This document shows positions 9,232 through 17,761 of a stretch of DNA of 64,000 nucleotides, one piece after another. Source of the stretch: Rhizobium glycinendophyticum (GTDB taxonomy: Bacteria > Pseudomonadota > Alphaproteobacteria > Rhizobiales > Rhizobiaceae); contig NZ_VFYP01000001.1 in NCBI RefSeq assembly GCF_006443685.1, forward strand, positions 930,001 to 994,000. Direction: 5' to 3'. Made by a program: the position numbers and the translations under genes. Every line of letters starts with the position of its first letter. The stretch's first letter is position 1. The notes beneath the pieces are model-generated. The model was given only the letters and a program-made list of their open reading frames with translations. It searched no databases and was not told where the DNA came from.

Positions 9232-9621
9232 TCACGCCTCGTCTTGCGCACCCTTTCCTGACCTCTCGGTAAAATCGATGGCCTGTAAGCTCGCCAGCCA
9301 ATCCAGATCCGCCTGAAGCACCCGGCGGCTCTCGGCTTCCATCCTCCGGCAGGTTTCAAGCAGTCGCTCGCCGAAGGCCGTCAGCCCGGCCCCGCCGCCA
9401 CTCTTTCCGCCGTGGCGGGTCACGATCGACGGATTTACAAACATCCGGTTGATCTCGTCGGCGAGCAGCCAGGCCCGCCGATAGGACATGCCCATGGCCG
9501 CCCCCGCCGCCCGGATCGAGCCGTGTTCGACGATCAGCGCCAGCAATCGCGCCTTGCCGGGCCCTAGCCGCGCGCCATTGGCGAAATCGATCCTGAACGA
9601 AAGGCGAGGGGAGCTGCCCAT
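9232..9621 (-). CDS. ModE-like winged-helix regulator lacking molybdate-binding domains
   Basis: The 129-residue protein aligns with the N-terminal DNA-binding part of ModE. It shows GKARLLALIVEHGSIRAAGAAMG (about residues 21-43, LysR-like winged helix), then SYRRAWLLADEINRMF, then a glycine-rich wing GGKSGGGAGLT. E. coli ModE continues with two Mop domains, but here the protein stops after a short helix. It probably represses modABC through the palindrome at 6563-6590. How it senses molybdate is unclear. It is convergent with modC and separated by 4 bases from the dehydrogenase gene upstream of it on the same strand. Confidence 0.85.
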   Translation of the reverse strand: MGSSPRLSFRIDFANGARLGPGKARLLALIVEHGSIRAAGAAMGMSYRRAWLLADEINRMFVNPSIVTRHGGKSGGGAGLTAFGERLLETCRRMEAESRRVLQADLDWLASLQAIDFTERSGKGAQDEA

Positions 9622-9625
9622 GGCC

Positions 9626-11068
9626 TCACTCGACCACCTTGCCGGGGTTCATGATCCCTGCCGGGTCGAAAGCCTGCTTGATCCGACGCATCAGCTCGGT
9701 CTCGATGGCCGGTCGGCTGGCGGCCAGTTCGTCCCGCTTCAGCTGCCCGACGCCATGTTCCGCCGAAATCGAACCGCTGTGGCGGTGCACGACGGCGTGA
9801 ACCACCGCATTCACCTCGCGCCAGCGGGCAATGAAGGCGGCCTTGTCGGCGCCAACAGGCTGGCTGATGTTGTAATGGATATTGCCGTCGCCCAGATGCC
9901 CGAAGGCGCAGATGCGGGCATCCGGAATTAGCGCATGCACGGCGGCATCGGCCTCCGCAAGAAACGCGGGGATGCGCGAGATCGGCACGGACACGTCGTG
10001 CTTGATCGACCCGCCCTCCGGCTTCTGCGCGTCCGACATGCTCTCGCGCAGGTGCCAGAAGGCATCCTGTTGTGCAAGGGAGCTGGCAATCGCCGCATCT
10101 GAGACGAGACCACTTTGGAATGCTTCGGTCAGCAGCGCCTGCATCATCAGATCGGCAGCCTCGGCCGTATCGGAGGTGGAAATGTCAATCAGCGCATACC
10201 AGGCATGGACGGAAGCGAGCGGATCGCGAACGCCCGGAATATGCTTTGTCGTGAACTCGATGCCGATGCGCGGCATCAGCTCGAAACCGGTTAGCGCCGA
10301 CCCGCAACGCTGCGACGCTAATTCGAAGAGCGCGAGAGCAGCTTTAGGCGAGGAAAGGCCGGCATAGGCCACCTGCCGCCCGCGCGGACGAGGATACATC
10401 TTCAGCACCGCCCCGGTGATCACGCCGAGCGTCCCCTCCGCCCCGATGAACAGGTCACGCAGGTCATAGCCGCTATTGTCCTTCTTGAGGCGCCTGAGGC
10501 CGTCCCAGATCTCGCCCGTCGGCAGGACCACTTCGAGGCCGAGGCAGAGCTGGCGCATATTGCCATAGGCGAGCACGGCCGTGCCGCCGGCATTCGTCGC
10601 CAGGTTGCCGCCGATCCGGCAGGAGCCTTCGGAGCCAAGCGACAGAGGAAACAACCGCCCATGCGCCTCTGCCGCCTTCTGCACATCCGCAAGGATGGCG
10701 CCGCCATCGGCGACGATCACATCAGCGACCGGGTCGACCTCCCGGATCTTGTTCATCCGTTCGAGCGACAGCAGCACGTCCTGCCCGCCTTCGCGCGGGA
10801 CCTGACCGCCGACGAGGCCGGTGCCGCCGCTCACTGGAACGATCGCCGTACCGGTTTCTGATGCCAGTTTCATGATCGCCGAGACTTCTGCCGTCGATGC
10901 CGGTTTCAGCACCAGCGGCGAAGACCCGTGGTACAGCCCGCGGTTTTCCGTGAGATAGGGTTTGATGTCTGCCTCACGCACCAGGGCATGGGCCTCGCCG
11001 ACGATATCCATGAAGGCTTGAAGCAGGCCTTCCCGGCTCCTGCCGGAAGAATGGGTCGAATCGCTCAT
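9626..11068 (-). CDS. FAD-linked D-2-hydroxyacid dehydrogenase (GlcD/DLD family)
   Basis: The 480-residue flavoprotein has an N-terminal PCMH-type FAD-binding domain. PVSGGTGLVGGQVP (about residues 78-91) contacts the diphosphate, and LGSEGSCRIGGNLATNAGG is typical of the family. A C-terminal FAD-oxidase cap contains CAFGHLGDGNIHYN and ISAEHGVGQLKRDE. Such enzymes oxidise D-lactate, glycolate or D-2-hydroxyglutarate and pass electrons to the respiratory chain or an electron-transfer flavoprotein. The exact substrate is not decidable from motifs. Its ATG overlaps the end of the sua5 gene by four bases, so the two are probably co-transcribed. Confidence 0.88.
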   Translation of the reverse strand: MSDSTHSSGRSREGLLQAFMDIVGEAHALVREADIKPYLTENRGLYHGSSPLVLKPASTAEVSAIMKLASETGTAIVPVSGGTGLVGGQVPREGGQDVLLSLERMNKIREVDPVADVIVADGGAILADVQKAAEAHGRLFPLSLGSEGSCRIGGNLATNAGGTAVLAYGNMRQLCLGLEVVLPTGEIWDGLRRLKKDNSGYDLRDLFIGAEGTLGVITGAVLKMYPRPRGRQVAYAGLSSPKAALALFELASQRCGSALTGFELMPRIGIEFTTKHIPGVRDPLASVHAWYALIDISTSDTAEAADLMMQALLTEAFQSGLVSDAAIASSLAQQDAFWHLRESMSDAQKPEGGSIKHDVSVPISRIPAFLAEADAAVHALIPDARICAFGHLGDGNIHYNISQPVGADKAAFIARWREVNAVVHAVVHRHSGSISAEHGVGQLKRDELAASRPAIETELMRRIKQAFDPAGIMNPGKVVE

Positions 11069-12066
11069 GCCTCTGCTCCTTCCGCGCCGCGTGGAGCAGC
11101 CGCCCGCACCAGCCGGTCATTGATCGCCTCGCCAAGACCCTGCTCGGGGATCGGCATGACCGCAATGCCGAAAGCCCCCGTCGCGTCGGCTTGTTTCAGA
11201 TAGGCGAAAAGATTGGCCGCCGCTTCCGCGAGGTCGCCCGCTTGGCTGAGGTTCAGCACCACCCTGGCTTTCTCCGCTCCTGCGGCCGGCTCCTGACCGA
11301 AAGCGATCAGCGCTTCGTCGGCAAGAACCTCGGTCGCGTTGAGCCGCACTTGCGCGCGCGGGGCATAATGCGATGCAAGCATGCCCGGCGCCTCGATCGC
11401 AGCTGTCCCGGCAGCCTTGAGACGCTCGACCGAGAGTCCGGTTGCATCCTCGATCGCCTCGACGGGAACGCCCCCCGGCCGCAACAGCCGGATGCGGCCG
11501 TCCTCCACCTTCACGATCGTCGATTCCACCCCGACAGGGCATGCGCCGCCATCGATGATGACGCCGATCTTGGCGCCGAGATCGGCCTCGACATGGGCCG
11601 CCGTCGTCGGGCTCACCAACCCGGAAGAATTGGCGCTTGGCGCTGCCAGCGGCCGCCCATAAGCGCCGATCAGTCGTGCCGGGAAACCGAGCGGCACCCG
11701 AATGCCGACACTGTCGAGGCCGGCGGTCGCCAGCGCGTGAATGTTCGACCTGTCGGAAAGAGGCAGCACCAGCGTCAGTGGCCCGGGCCAGAACGTTTCC
11801 GCCAGCTTACGCGAGATCGGGTCAAACATCGCATGACGCTCCGCCATCGCGAGATCCGACATATGGCAGATCAGCGGATTGAAGCGTGGTCGCCCTTTGG
11901 TCTCGTAGATCGAGGTGATGGCCGCAGGATCGGTCGCGTCAGCGGCAAGGCCGTAAACGGTCTCGGTCGGAACAGCGACGGGGCGACCGGCTTCGAGCAC
12001 CGCGATCGCAGCGGCAATCGCTGCGTCCGCTCCGCCTTCATCGTCGATGGAAATCACGCGTGCCAT
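11065..12066 (-). CDS. sua5: L-threonylcarbamoyladenylate synthase, Sua5 type
   Basis: The protein makes threonylcarbamoyl-AMP from threonine, bicarbonate and ATP, the first step of the t6A modification at tRNA position 37. The N-terminal YrdC domain shows PTETVYGLAADATD and KGRPRFNPLICH. GLDSVGIRVP and PLAAPSANSSGLVSPT complete the nucleotide pocket. After about residue 200 comes the extra Sua5 domain, including the linker SHYAPRAQVRLN, so this is the long two-domain form (333 residues). The ATG at 12066 is preferred over 12099 because AAGG is properly spaced before it. The downstream dehydrogenase overlaps by 4 bases. Confidence 0.92.
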   Translation of the reverse strand: MARVISIDDEGGADAAIAAAIAVLEAGRPVAVPTETVYGLAADATDPAAITSIYETKGRPRFNPLICHMSDLAMAERHAMFDPISRKLAETFWPGPLTLVLPLSDRSNIHALATAGLDSVGIRVPLGFPARLIGAYGRPLAAPSANSSGLVSPTTAAHVEADLGAKIGVIIDGGACPVGVESTIVKVEDGRIRLLRPGGVPVEAIEDATGLSVERLKAAGTAAIEAPGMLASHYAPRAQVRLNATEVLADEALIAFGQEPAAGAEKARVVLNLSQAGDLAEAAANLFAYLKQADATGAFGIAVMPIPEQGLGEAINDRLVRAAAPRGAEGAEA

Positions 12067-12285
12067 GCGCCCGCCTTGCTCGTTGGAAAGTCCGTCCATA
12101 GCGCGGACGGGGGGACGGGATCAAACCTCAATTTTCGAAACCGGACCTGCCTGAGGCCACACCCTCTATTTTAAGGGGGAACGTGATCGTTCAAATTTTA
12201 CCTACCGGTGTAACCGAAAGAAAGAAGTCTTCTGCTTATTCTGTTTTCAACGAACACAGACTGCCTCAAGACCGGGACGTATCAG

Positions 12286-13365
12286 ATGCAGCAGATGAAG
12301 AACCCAGCGGCCAGCATCGCGCTTCGTGTGGCGACCGCAATGCACCAGATGGGCATCGACGGCCTGCCACGTAACTACGAACTGGTCTACGAGGCTTATT
12401 CGGGCAGCAATCCGGAACTCGTTCGCGATTTCATCGCACTCGGCAAGGTCAAGACCCAGGAAGCGCTGGATGAACTCGGCCGCAAATATCTGCCGCATCA
12501 GCATGAAGATGGGCTGCTGAGCCGCCAGAACGGCCAGGTCCGCGCCGAGATGAGCAATTTCATCTCGCTGCTCAATGAAGAGAAAATTTCGCTGACCGAT
12601 TACGGTCGCGTCATCGGCCATGCCTCGCGCACCATCCTGACCGAGGCGGACCTGGAAGGCACGCCGCTCGGCCAGTCGATCAAGATGCTAAAGGCCGCGA
12701 CTGAAAAGCGCGCCCACCAGAACAGCAATGTCGTGCGCGCTGTCGTCGACAAGACCGCATCGCTCGCGGACATGCAGCGTGAGGCCGAGGAAGCCGAAGC
12801 TGCGAAATTCGTCGACCCGCTCACCCGCCTCGCCAGCCGCCGCGCCTTCAACAAGGCCGTGGCCAAAATCTATGCCAATCCGGAAATGCCGGCTCTCTGC
12901 GGTGTCGCCATTGGTGAAATCGACGATTACGCCCGCATCCAGGAACAGATGGGCCCGACTGTCGCCGAGCGGCTTTTGATGCAGGTGGGCAAGGTTCTTG
13001 AAGCCGTTTCTGGTGGTGGTGATCTCGCCTGCCGCTTTGACGGCGGTCGGTTCGGCCTCCTGCTCTATACCTCTGATCAGGACGAGATCAGCCGCGTCGT
13101 CGACCTCGTGCGCGGCAAGCTGAAGGCCAGCGCCTTTGTCGGCTCGAACGGTGGCCGCAGCATGGGCCAGCTGTCCATGTCTTTCGGCATCTGCTTCTCA
13201 GAGCAGGCACCGAACGCCTTCGACTTCACGAACTTCGCCGAAAAGGCTTTGTCGACCTCCAAGGCAGCCGGCGGCGACACCGTTACCGTCTATGGTGCTT
13301 CCGATTACGTTTCCAAGGACTGGCTGCTCTACAAGAAGAAGCCGCTTGGCGGCTTTGGTGCCTGA
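12286..13365 (+). CDS. GGDEF-domain protein with degenerate active site
   Basis: The 359-residue cytoplasmic protein has a helical N-terminal half (residues 1-165). A C-terminal GGDEF-fold domain starts at DPLTRLASRRAF (177-188). The catalytic loop that should read GGDEF reads DGGRF (252-256), and the usual metal-binding Asp is replaced by Glu in GEIDDY (210-215). Diguanylate cyclase activity is therefore unlikely. It may act as a c-di-GMP or GTP receptor, or as a protein-interaction domain. No transmembrane segment is visible. The start is MQQMKNPA, with an alternative Met three codons later. It stands alone, convergent with the DUF6656-like gene. Confidence 0.85.
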   Translation: MQQMKNPAASIALRVATAMHQMGIDGLPRNYELVYEAYSGSNPELVRDFIALGKVKTQEALDELGRKYLPHQHEDGLLSRQNGQVRAEMSNFISLLNEEKISLTDYGRVIGHASRTILTEADLEGTPLGQSIKMLKAATEKRAHQNSNVVRAVVDKTASLADMQREAEEAEAAKFVDPLTRLASRRAFNKAVAKIYANPEMPALCGVAIGEIDDYARIQEQMGPTVAERLLMQVGKVLEAVSGGGDLACRFDGGRFGLLLYTSDQDEISRVVDLVRGKLKASAFVGSNGGRSMGQLSMSFGICFSEQAPNAFDFTNFAEKALSTSKAAGGDTVTVYGASDYVSKDWLLYKKKPLGGFGA

Positions 13366-13380
13366 TCAGGCAGGGCTCAA

Positions 13381-13983
13381 TCAGAGCTTGGCGATGATCT
13401 TGCGAAGCTCCGCATCCCGCGCACCGAGCATCAGCACGTTGCGCAGCGCCTCCTTCGGATCATGGGTGCGAAAGAGCAGCCCGTTGTCGCGGATTGAGCG
13501 GTCGATGGTCATGGCTTTCGCTTCTGCTTCCGGCTTCAGCGCCACGGCAAAATACATCCGCGAATAGTTCTGCCGGATCCGCTCGAAGAACGCTTCATTC
13601 TCACCGATTTCTGCGAAGAAATTGGCGATGTAGAAGGCCCAGCGCACATCGGCATATCGGGCAAAATTCGTCCGCGCCGCCGTCACGTGACAGTAGCCCA
13701 GATGCGGGCTGTCGCTCAGCGTGCGGTGAAAGATGATCTTCGGAAACTGGATCGACCGGTGGAAGGAGTTGATCCGTGTATGCGTCGTATCGGCAGCCGC
13801 TTCCAGCCGCTTGCCGGTCCGCTCCGCCACTTCCTCATAGGTGAGATAGCGCCGCTGCTCCGGGACCCAGTCATCGCGATGCCGCGAAATGCGCCCGGTC
13901 CGCAGGAATTCAGTATGAGCCGCCTTGGCTGGGGATCCAGCCTTCTCGGTCTTTGATGCCGCGAAATATCTCAGTTTCTGCAT
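13381..13983 (-). CDS. DUF6656-like hypothetical protein
   Basis: The predicted 200-residue basic protein starts MQKLRYFAAS. It contains HTEFLRTGRISRH and RRYLTYEEVAERTGKRLE in its first third and a C-terminal helical part. The sequence recalls a Rhizobiales-restricted family of unknown function (DUF6656), recognised from memory with moderate certainty. There is no signal peptide or catalytic motif. The frame is open further upstream to 14091, but that extension is Arg-poor, unlike the family and lacks support. The HTH-like YEEVAERTGKRLE segment might bind nucleic acid, which is speculation. Confidence 0.6.
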   Translation of the reverse strand: MQKLRYFAASKTEKAGSPAKAAHTEFLRTGRISRHRDDWVPEQRRYLTYEEVAERTGKRLEAAADTTHTRINSFHRSIQFPKIIFHRTLSDSPHLGYCHVTAARTNFARYADVRWAFYIANFFAEIGENEAFFERIRQNYSRMYFAVALKPEAEAKAMTIDRSIRDNGLLFRTHDPKEALRNVLMLGARDAELRKIIAKL

Positions 13984-14301
13984 TTTGACGCTCTGACGGT
14001 GCCCGGCTTCAAGTGTAGAGCTTACCGCAGCATGGTTAATCATCATTTGATGGTATTCTGCGGTACAGAGGTTTCGCGAGGCTTGCCGCACTGCAAATCC
14101 TGAAATCTTCCTTCACTCGCTCATTTGCGCCATCGTCGCTGAAAGCAGAACTTATCCGTTGCTGCAGTTTGCCGAAATATAACGACAATTTCCGATTTTG
14201 CTCTTCACGAGACAGCCTCTGCATATGTCGCAAACGATTTCTGCCGTGTCGTTCCGCAGTGCAGCGCCGCCTCGGGCCTTGTGATTAGATGAACCCAAGC
14301 T
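13984..14301. other. Intergenic region before the cobalamin riboswitch
   Basis: This region lies between a leftward gene and the rightward riboswitch leader. It should contain the promoter of the gbc transcript. It is locally A+T richer near 14160-14200. No clear operator, small gene or repeat was identified. Confidence 0.4.
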
Positions 14302-14475
14302 CGAGGTGCTGCCCAGCTAGGGAGGGCGGGAAATCGGGAAGCCGGTCAAAATCCGGCGCTGCCCCCGCAACGGTGGTGGAGAATGCGCTTCGGCACAAAG
14401 CCACTGGGAGAAACCCTGGGAAGGCGCCGGCGCGGTCCGCAAATGGACCACTCCAGAGCCCGGAAACCAGCCTCG
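14302..14475 (+). promoter_or_regulatory. Cobalamin (B12) riboswitch aptamer
   Basis: All main blocks of the B12-element are present in order. The P1 strand CGAGG-TG-CTG (14302-14311) pairs with CAG-CCTCG (14468-14475). The conserved core runs GGGAAGCCGGTCAAAATCC then GGCGCTGCCCCCGCAACGGT. The receiver block is GCCACTGGG...CCCTGGGAAGGC. The B12-box-like GAGCCCGGAAACCAGCCT closes the aptamer. This RNA fold binds adenosyl-, methyl- or hydroxocobalamin and normally shuts off the downstream gene. The target, on the same strand, is the Rieske oxygenase starting at 14591. A CGGCC/GGCCG hairpin (14504-14519) and further G/C stems before the start could form the expression platform. No U-rich terminator is obvious, so control may be at translation. 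Confidence 0.95.
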
Positions 14476-14590
14476 GGAAACGAACAATCAAGGTCGCGGC
14501 GGGCGGCCGGAGATGGCCGTGCTCTGCCCATCCCAAGGGGCGGTGCCGTGCTGCGCTCCTCATCCGCCGATCCAGGAAAACGAGGACGAC

Positions 14591-15835
14591 ATGGACCTGC
14601 AGACCACGGCATTGCGCCAGTTGAAGAACCGCCGCGAAGGCTTCAGCCTTGAACAGCCCTTTTACATCGACCAGGACTACTTCAAGCTCGACATGGAGAC
14701 GATCTGGTATCGCGACTGGCTGTTCATGGGCCATGACTGCGAGATCCCGCGCGCCGGCAATTATTTCACCGTTCAGGTCGGCGATTATCCTGTCGTCATC
14801 GTGCGCGGCAAGGACCAGGTCATCCGCGCCTTCCACAACACCTGCCGCCATCGCGGCCACCGCGTCTGCACGCAGGACAAGGGCGCATCCGCCAAGCTCG
14901 TCTGTCCCTATCACCAGTGGACCTACGACCTCGACGGCTCGCTGGTCTTTGCCCGTCAGATGGGCGAGAATTTCGACAAGGCGGACTTCGGCCTGAAGAC
15001 GGCCCATTGCGAAAGCGTCGCCGGCTACATCTTCATCTGTCTGGCCAACGAAGCCCCTGACTTCGCCCCCGTCCGCGCCTCGATCGAGCCCTACATGGCG
15101 CCGCACCGCCTGTCGGAAGCCAAGGTCGCCCACAAGACGACGATCATCGAAAAGGGCAACTGGAAGCTTGTCTGGGAAAACAACCGCGAATGCTACCACT
15201 GCGCCGGCAATCACCCGGAACTCTGCCGCACCTATCCGGAAGCCCCGACGGCAACCGGTGTCCAGGGCGCCGGTGACGATCCCTTCATTGCCGACCACTG
15301 GGCGCGCTGCGAAGCCGCAGGTCTCCCCTCCACCTTCAAGATGGATCCGTCGGGCCAGTTCCGCACCGCCCGCATGCCGCTGATCCAGGATGCCGAGAGC
15401 TACACCATGTCCGGCAAGCGCGCCGTGAAGAAGCCGCTCTCTGCCGACGTGCCGATCAGCCATATCGGCACCATGCTGCTCTTCCACTATCCGACGACCT
15501 GGAACCACATCCTCGGCGACCACGCGATCTCCTTCCGCGTCCTGCCGATCTCGGCCGAGGAAACCGCGGTCACCACCACCTGGCTGGTCAACAAGGATGC
15601 GGTCGAAGGCGTCGACTACGACCTCGAAGAGCTGACCCATGTCTGGACCATGACCAACGATCAGGACCGCTCGATCGTCGAGGAAAATGCCTTCGGCATC
15701 CGCTCCCCGGCCTATGAGCCCGGCCCCTATTCGGTCGATCACGAAGGCGGCGTCATGCAGTTCGTCGAATGGTATTCCAACTTCATGATCGAGCGTCTGC
15801 AGGGCGACAAGGCCCGCCTCTCGGCGGTGGCATAA
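14591..15835 (+). CDS. gbcA: Rieske oxygenase, glycine betaine monooxygenase GbcA-like
   Basis: The 414-residue alpha subunit is of the aromatic ring-hydroxylating type. Rieske ligands are C85-R-H87 and C105-P-Y-H108. The mononuclear iron site begins NNRECYHCAGNHPE with H203 and H208, the Cys-rich form seen in GbcA. The C-terminal block TNDQDRSIVEENAFGI and YEPGPYS also matches GbcA. GbcA with its reductase GbcB removes a methyl group from glycine betaine as formaldehyde, giving dimethylglycine. Related enzymes act on stachydrine or carnitine, so the substrate is inferred. The ATG at 14591 follows GAGGA. A B12 riboswitch controls it, and gbcB starts 2 bases after the stop codon. Confidence 0.85.
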   Translation: MDLQTTALRQLKNRREGFSLEQPFYIDQDYFKLDMETIWYRDWLFMGHDCEIPRAGNYFTVQVGDYPVVIVRGKDQVIRAFHNTCRHRGHRVCTQDKGASAKLVCPYHQWTYDLDGSLVFARQMGENFDKADFGLKTAHCESVAGYIFICLANEAPDFAPVRASIEPYMAPHRLSEAKVAHKTTIIEKGNWKLVWENNRECYHCAGNHPELCRTYPEAPTATGVQGAGDDPFIADHWARCEAAGLPSTFKMDPSGQFRTARMPLIQDAESYTMSGKRAVKKPLSADVPISHIGTMLLFHYPTTWNHILGDHAISFRVLPISAEETAVTTTWLVNKDAVEGVDYDLEELTHVWTMTNDQDRSIVEENAFGIRSPAYEPGPYSVDHEGGVMQFVEWYSNFMIERLQGDKARLSAVA

Positions 15836-15837
15836 AG

Positions 15838-16923
15838 ATGAACATCGCGGTCAACCCATACCGTCACGTGGACGAGATGCATCCCTGGTCCGACAGGGAG
15901 CATTTGCTCGAATGCGTTGCCGTCACGCCGGAAGCCCCCGACGTGATGACATTCACCTTCAAGCCGAACAAGCCAAACCTCTGGTTTCGTTACCAGCCCG
16001 GCCAGTTCGTCACGTTGGAGATCCCGGCCGAGCCTGAGCCGGTCATGCGCACCTACACGCTCTCCTCCAGCCCCTCACGCCCCTATACGGTCGCGGTCAC
16101 GGTGAAGGCGCAGGCCGACAGTATCGGCACCCGCTGGATGTTCGACAACCTGAAGCCCGGCATGGCGCTGAAGGCCTTCGGCCCGCTCGGTGATTTCTCC
16201 TATGCCCGCCATCCGGGCAAGAAATACCTCTTCGTTTCGGCCGGCTCGGGCATCACGCCGATGATGTCGATGACCCGCGACATGAGCGATCGGGCGCCCG
16301 ACAGCGACATCACCTTCCTCAACTGCGCGCGCTCGCCCGACGACATCATCTTCCGCTGGGAGCTTGAGGCCAAGGCCCGCGAGATGCCGCATTTGACGCT
16401 CGGCTTCATCGTCGAACAGGTGTCGCGCGGCCAGCTCTGGTCGGGGCTGAAGGGCCGGATCGACAAGGCCAAGATCGCGCTTCTGGCACCCGACTTCCTC
16501 GAACGCACCGTCTTCTGCTGTGGCCCGGCGCCCTTCATGGCAACCGTCCGCGAGGCGCTCGAAGGCGCCGGCTTCGACATGAAGAACTATCATGAAGAAG
16601 CCTTCCAGCCGGTCAAGCCGGAGCCGCTCGTGGTCGTCGCAGATCATGCCGATGGCGAGCAGCCGACCAAGGTCAAGTTCGCCATGTCCGGCAAGGACGG
16701 GCTCTGCGCCCCCGGCCACACGGTTCTGCAGGCGGCCCGCGCCGCCGGCGTGAGGATCGGCGCTGCCTGCGAATCCGGCCTTTGCGGCACCTGCAAGGTC
16801 ATGAAGCTCTCGGGCGAGGTCGAGATGGACCACAATGGCGGCATCCTCGACGACGAGATCGACGAAGGCTACATCCTCGCCTGCTGTTCGCGGCCGAAGG
16901 GCGACATCGAAATCGAAGCCTGA
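15838..16923 (+). CDS. gbcB: Ferredoxin reductase subunit GbcB-like
   Basis: The 361-residue flavoprotein supplies electrons from NAD(P)H to the Rieske oxygenase. A ferredoxin-reductase FAD domain shows RTYTLSSSPS (about residues 72-81). The NAD domain has AGSGITPMMSM and CCGPAPFM. A C-terminal plant-type 2Fe-2S domain carries CESGLCGTC plus a distal Cys in ACCSRPKGD. This domain order (FAD-NAD-2Fe2S) is that of GbcB and other class IA-like reductases. It starts 2 bases after gbcA, which fixes the operon, and the ATG at 15838 follows AAAG. The frame is open upstream, but the extension lies inside gbcA. Confidence 0.87.
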   Translation: MNIAVNPYRHVDEMHPWSDREHLLECVAVTPEAPDVMTFTFKPNKPNLWFRYQPGQFVTLEIPAEPEPVMRTYTLSSSPSRPYTVAVTVKAQADSIGTRWMFDNLKPGMALKAFGPLGDFSYARHPGKKYLFVSAGSGITPMMSMTRDMSDRAPDSDITFLNCARSPDDIIFRWELEAKAREMPHLTLGFIVEQVSRGQLWSGLKGRIDKAKIALLAPDFLERTVFCCGPAPFMATVREALEGAGFDMKNYHEEAFQPVKPEPLVVVADHADGEQPTKVKFAMSGKDGLCAPGHTVLQAARAAGVRIGAACESGLCGTCKVMKLSGEVEMDHNGGILDDEIDEGYILACCSRPKGDIEIEA

Positions 16924-17128
16924 ACCATCCTGGAGCGGGCGTCCTCATTCGCCCGTGCACCCCGCTGTTTGCCCTGTGTTCGGGGGCTTGTTCCATCGCC
17001 CCTGACGCATTAGCCTTCCATCATTGACGCCTCCCATGCCCGGAAGTCTCAGCCGGGGCTCGCATCGAACCAGACCATGAGGGTCCGGCGTGTGCGGCGG
17101 AGGCTCGATAAAATGGGAGGGGAATCGC

Positions 17129-17518
17129 ATGAGCAGGATCTGGACCTTCATGGCCGCTGTCTGCGTGACACTGACAGGTATTGTCGCCGAAAGCGCACCG
17201 GTCAGCGCAGGCGTCGATGTTGTCGTCTACGAACGCTATGAGCGCTACCAGCGCATCACCGTCAAGACGCATCACGGCAATCGGCCCTATCGACCGGGCT
17301 ACGTCTATCACCGAGGCCACTGGTTTTCCGCAGCATCGATGCGCGCAGGCGTCATCGTCGATCGGCCCATCCTGCCGCATCGGATCATCCGTTCCGTTGA
17401 ATTCCACCCGCGCCACTACAGCTGGTGCGCCGACCGCTATCGGTCCTACAACTGGCGCAGCAACACCTTTCAGCCGTATCACGGTCCGCGTCGGCAGTGC
17501 TACTCACCCTATTTCTGA
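17129..17518 (+). CDS. BA14K family secreted protein (copy 1)
   Basis: The 129-residue protein has a signal peptide (MSRIWTFMAAVCVTLTGI) and a basic Tyr/Arg-rich body. The C-terminal BA14K signature is HYSWCADRYRSYNWRSNTF followed by a QCYSPYF-type ending with two conserved Cys. BA14K proteins are small alphaproteobacterial envelope proteins, first noted as a Brucella immunoreactive antigen. The molecular role is unknown, though a lectin-like activity has been suggested. The ATG at 17129 follows GGGAGGGG. A second family member lies 243 bases downstream on the same strand. Confidence 0.78.
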   Translation: MSRIWTFMAAVCVTLTGIVAESAPVSAGVDVVVYERYERYQRITVKTHHGNRPYRPGYVYHRGHWFSAASMRAGVIVDRPILPHRIIRSVEFHPRHYSWCADRYRSYNWRSNTFQPYHGPRRQCYSPYF

Positions 17519-17761
17519 TGGCTGAACCTAGATCTCGACATTCCGCCGGTCACGATCAAGTGTCCGGTGGAACATTGCCCTGTATTGCCCGTTGACGGGC
17601 ACTTGCGTGCCGAAGCCGCCTACGGCCCGGTACACGCGGTGCGCGAGGCCAGATTTCCCATTAATCCTGGGTTCAGGCTGGCGCCGTTAACCTTTGTTCA
17701 AGATAGGCACTGGTCGTCACACGTCCAGGCTTGTCTCAAACACAGACAGGGAGAAAACACC

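Noticed and set aside
13361..13372. Palindrome GCCTGATCAGGC at the end of the degenerate GGDEF gene
   Set aside because: It overlaps the stop codon, has no T-run and is too short for a convincing terminator.
14285..15742. Long open frame on the minus strand opposite gbcA
   Set aside because: It is a reverse-frame shadow of the Rieske oxygenase gene, with biased composition, no homology seen and it covers the riboswitch.
17652..17700. TTAA-N7-TTCA and TTAA-N7-TCAA elements before BA14K copy 2, resembling CtrA boxes
   Set aside because: Each has a broken second half-site; by chance such partial matches are common, unlike the perfect box at 18312.
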